Positions 61,445 through 64,000 of a stretch of DNA of 64,000 nucleotides are shown in pieces (positions within the stretch are counted from its first letter, which is position 1; each line of letters starts with the position of its first letter). The position numbers and the translations under genes were made by a program. The DNA comes from Thiothrix winogradskyi (GTDB lineage Bacteria; Pseudomonadota; Gammaproteobacteria; Thiotrichales; Thiotrichaceae): positions 1,116,001-1,180,000 of the forward strand of contig NZ_CP091244.1 in NCBI RefSeq assembly GCF_021650935.1, in the 5' to 3' direction. The notes beneath the pieces were generated by a model, which saw nothing but the letters and a program-made list of their open reading frames with translations, did no database searches and was not told the DNA's origin.

Positions 61445-62454
61445 TTTTTTGTCGCCTTAACCGTTTGCTCCAACGCCTGCAACTCCTCTAAATCCTGCGC
61501 ATCCGCCACCAGCGCCGCCTCACGCTTACGCCGCGCATCAAATTCCGCATAAATTTCAGCGACTTTTTTTTCCATCTGCGCGTGACTCTTTTTTCCTGGT
61601 GTTTGCAAAATGGGCTTCTCGTTAAACAGCAGCAGACTGTTCACGGTATTACGCCAATACTGCAAGGTTAGGTCTTTGCGCTCTTTCACCCGTAACTCGG
61701 CGGATTCCAAAAAGATCATGACCAAGCGGTTCAGGCTATCCACTTCATCCGCCGTCAGGTAATTTTTAGCGATGGTTATATCAGCCTTACGCACCACATT
61801 CCCCGCAAAAGAGGTGAGGTTCATATTGGGTGCGTTGGCATCAGCACGTTGCAAGATGATTTCCGCCGCCGTATGCCCCGTCACCGCATACAGCAGCTTG
61901 TTTTGTGTCTCCGCAAAAAACATCTGCGTGGCTTTATCCGTCGCGTCGTAATCGGATGACAACATTAGCAGGTCGCGTACTTTCTGGTAAAAACGCTTTT
62001 CCGAAGCGCGGATGTCACGGATACGCGCCAACAACTCATCGAAGTAATCGGCTCGACCATCAGGGTTTTTAAGACGCGCATCGTCCATCACAAACCCTTT
62101 GATCAGGTACTCTTTCAGGTGCGTATTTGCCCATTTCCTGAACTCTGTACCTCGCGAACTACGCACCCTGAACCCAATTGCCAGCACCATATCGAGCGCA
62201 TAAAATTTTACGTTATACGGCTTGCCGTTGGTGGCAACTATTAAGTAATCCTTAATAGTTGATTCTGGCAATAACTCGCCTTCTTTCAATATATTGCTGA
62301 TGTGTGTGTTGATATTTGGAACAGAGGTGGCAAACAGTTCTGCTAATTGGTTCTGATTCATCCACACATTGCCGTCACGCGCATACAGCGATACAGCGGC
62401 TTTGCCATCTTTGGTGTGATAAATGATAAGGTTTTGTTTATCTTCAGTATTCAT
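61441..62454 (-). CDS. rhuM: RhuM-family protein between hsdM and hsdS
   Basis: A 337-residue protein starting at 62454 (MNTEDKQNLIIYHT) behind GGAACG; an upstream in-frame extension overlaps hsdM and has no similarity. It matches the RhuM family: VWMNQNQLAELFATSVPNIN (a winged-helix-like DNA-binding N-terminus), then KFYALDMVLAIGFRVRS, RKWANTHLKEYLIKGFVMDD, and a Fic-unrelated helical C-terminus. RhuM genes are often found inside type I loci and pathogenicity islands; their function is not known. It may influence expression or activity of the restriction system. Confidence 0.88.
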   Translation of the reverse strand: MNTEDKQNLIIYHTKDGKAAVSLYARDGNVWMNQNQLAELFATSVPNINTHISNILKEGELLPESTIKDYLIVATNGKPYNVKFYALDMVLAIGFRVRSSRGTEFRKWANTHLKEYLIKGFVMDDARLKNPDGRADYFDELLARIRDIRASEKRFYQKVRDLLMLSSDYDATDKATQMFFAETQNKLLYAVTGHTAAEIILQRADANAPNMNLTSFAGNVVRKADITIAKNYLTADEVDSLNRLVMIFLESAELRVKERKDLTLQYWRNTVNSLLLFNEKPILQTPGKKSHAQMEKKVAEIYAEFDARRKREAALVADAQDLEELQALEQTVKATKK

Positions 62455-62467
62455 GAACGTTCCTTCC

Positions 62468-64000
62468 CTATTTCTGCTGTAACGCCGCTGCCAACACCGC
62501 CTGTAACTGCCCCAACGTCGCCTCAATCTCGGTCTGCAACGCCCCATGCCGCGCCAACAACGCATCAGGATCACCCAAGGTCGATGCCTTAATGTGCGGA
62601 TTCGGGCTGTCGAGGTTGTAAATCGGCCAGTAAATCCCATCCGCCTTGGCTCGCGCCTGCTTTTCCGCCTCCAACGCCTGCTCACGCTCAAGCTGATACT
62701 GCTCAATTTGCGTATTCAACGCCACCTTGCCCTCAGCATCCGCGTCTTTCAACTGCGCTTTCAGCTCCTTAATGGCGTGCGCCAGATTACTAACCAGCAA
62801 ACGTTGCGCCTTGGCTTCATCGTTATACGGCTTGGCTTCCGCCTGCTTATCGGCTTTCAGCGTGCCGAAGGGTACTTTCCATGCCTGCGCATTTTCCACG
62901 CGCCCTTCACGTTGCGCACCGCCCCACCACGCGGCACACGCAGCAAATTCTTCCACCCGCAGCGGACGGGTTTTGTTATACGCCTTCACCCCCGGCGGCA
63001 ACTGCATTTCGTAGTACCAAATATCGCGGGTCGGCTCGCCTTTTTCCAAAAATAGCAAGTTGGTTTTGATGCTGGTGTAAGGCGCAAACACCGAATTCGG
63101 CAAACGCACCACCGTATGCAGGTTGCAATCGCGCAGTAGCATTTCCTTGATCTTGGCTTTCACGCCTTCGCCAAACAGCGTGCCATCCGGCAATACCAGT
63201 GCCGCCCGTCCTTTGTCCTTGAGGATATGCACAATCAATTGCAAGAACAGGTCAGCCGTTTCGCGGGTCTGCATATCGTCATGAAAGTTCTTTTCAATGC
63301 CATCCTCTTCCATGCCCCCAAAAGGCGGATTGGTCAGCACCACGTCAAAGCGTTCCGTCGGTTTCCAGTAATCGCGTTTCCGTGCCAGCGTGTTGTCACG
63401 CATAATCTGATCAGGAACTTCAATACCGTGAAAAAACATATTGGTAGTACACAGCAAATGCGGCAGCGGCTTCTTTTCCACCCCAAAAATCTGGCGTTGC
63501 AAGGTGCGGTGAGCGGTGGCATCACCCTTAACCTCATGGCGATTCACATGCTCGATGGTGCAAGTCAAAAAGCCACCCGTGCCACACGCGGGGTCAATCA
63601 CCCGTTCACCCAGCTTCGGGTCAGTCATTTGCACCATGAATTCGGTCACAGAACGCGGGGTATAAAATTCGCCCGCATTGCCCGCGCTTTGCAGGTCTTT
63701 GAGCAAGGTTTCGTAGAAATCGCCAAACGCATGACGGTCATCCAGACTTTCCAGCTCCAACTCGTTGAGCTTGTTGATCACCGCCCGCAACAACGTGCCG
63801 TTTTTCATGTAGTTGTAGGAATCTTCCATCACCTTTTTGACCACGAAGCCACGCGGGTTATTGGTGTGGGTCGCAGACAGGTTTTTCAGGGTAGGAAACA
63901 AAGTATCGTTGACGAATTTCAGCAAGGCTTCGCCAGTCTTTGGATTCTGTTTTTCTTCGCCTGTATCTGGGTCTGTAATGGTTGTCGCTGCCCATTCACT
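62468..64000 (-). CDS. hsdM: type I methyltransferase HsdM, start beyond window
   Basis: The frame is open to the window edge. The edge sequence SEWAATTITDPDTGEEKQ and GEALLKFVNDTLFPTLK fits the interior of an HsdM N-terminal domain, so the true start lies past 64000. Visible are the helical domain, AGEFYTPRSVTEFMV, the SAM motif DPACGTGGFLTC, the catalytic NPPF in VVLTNPPFGGMEEDG, and a C-terminal coiled-coil region (EQYQLEREQALEAEKQARAKA). It is unrelated in detail to the hsdM at 9.6-12.8 kb. No hsdR of this locus is in the window. Confidence 0.94.
   Translation of the reverse strand, partial: SEWAATTITDPDTGEEKQNPKTGEALLKFVNDTLFPTLKNLSATHTNNPRGFVVKKVMEDSYNYMKNGTLLRAVINKLNELELESLDDRHAFGDFYETLLKDLQSAGNAGEFYTPRSVTEFMVQMTDPKLGERVIDPACGTGGFLTCTIEHVNRHEVKGDATAHRTLQRQIFGVEKKPLPHLLCTTNMFFHGIEVPDQIMRDNTLARKRDYWKPTERFDVVLTNPPFGGMEEDGIEKNFHDDMQTRETADLFLQLIVHILKDKGRAALVLPDGTLFGEGVKAKIKEMLLRDCNLHTVVRLPNSVFAPYTSIKTNLLFLEKGEPTRDIWYYEMQLPPGVKAYNKTRPLRVEEFAACAAWWGGAQREGRVENAQAWKVPFGTLKADKQAEAKPYNDEAKAQRLLVSNLAHAIKELKAQLKDADAEGKVALNTQIEQYQLEREQALEAEKQARAKADGIYWPIYNLDSPNPHIKASTLGDPDALLARHGALQTEIEATLGQLQAVLAAALQQK

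Noticed and set aside
63923..63926. TTG start of the second hsdM at about 63925
   Set aside because: The frame continues open and homologous to HsdM up to the window edge, so the TTG is an internal codon.

Overview
The window reads as chromosome of a sulfur-oxidising, probably autotrophic gammaproteobacterium of the Thiotrichales type (Thiothrix-like). The evidence is a dissimilatory sat-aprB-aprA set, a qmoAB-hdrCB set, a pyrophosphate-dependent phosphofructokinase, and a tkt-gap-pgk-pyk-fba carbon cluster of the Calvin-cycle kind. No rRNA, tRNA or CRISPR array was seen. The genus assignment is inference; the gene families are read directly.

Layout. 1-2.2 kb: proC end, a DUF3301 protein and tRNA-modifying trhP. 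2.3-12.8 kb: a damaged type I restriction-modification locus. On the minus strand hsdM is split by an IS982-family element and hsdS by an IS5-family element. An antitoxin with a beheaded toxin, a stray copy of the hsdS 3' end, a second toxin-antitoxin pair with a frameshifted toxin, and an intact hsdR follow. 12.8-14.5 kb: thioredoxin-like and metallo-beta-lactamase-fold genes. 14.8-24.4 kb: sat, aprB, aprA, adk, a SlyD-like FKBP, a small unknown gene, pfp, a YkgJ-type protein, an RRM protein, a phosphodiesterase and a lipoprotein FKBP. 24.4-29.5 kb: qmoA-qmoB-hdrC-hdrB on the minus strand. 29.8-36.5 kb: a histone-deacetylase-family enzyme divergent from a Pat-type protein acetyltransferase, then thiD and thiE, the latter overlapped tail-to-tail by an unknown membrane-anchored protein. 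36.5-40 kb: hemL, a secreted trypsin-like protease and a membrane FHA protein. 40-45.8 kb: a minus-strand methyl-cycle operon metK-ahcY-methyltransferase-metF-rsmE behind an SAH riboswitch. 46.1-53.3 kb: tkt, gap, pgk, pyk, fba. 53.4-56.9 kb: TRAP transporter dctP-dctQ-dctM plus a universal stress protein. 57.1-64 kb: rtcR, an intact UPF0175/DUF3368 toxin-antitoxin pair and a second type I locus (hsdS, rhuM, hsdM running off the edge).

How it fits together. AprBA oxidises sulfite plus AMP to APS. Sat turns APS plus PPi into ATP and sulfate. Adk next door supplies AMP, and Pfp could supply PPi when it runs in the Calvin or gluconeogenic direction. The Qmo/Hdr proteins are the likely electron partner of AprBA.

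Two families of dispersed palindromic elements run through the window: five copies of about 100 bp and two copies of 28 bp. In each family one copy sits in frame inside a restriction-modification gene. The strongest leads are these in-frame palindromes, the two IS insertions whose exact removal restores hsdM and hsdS, the qmoAB-hdrCB arrangement without a membrane subunit, and the SAH riboswitch in front of metK.
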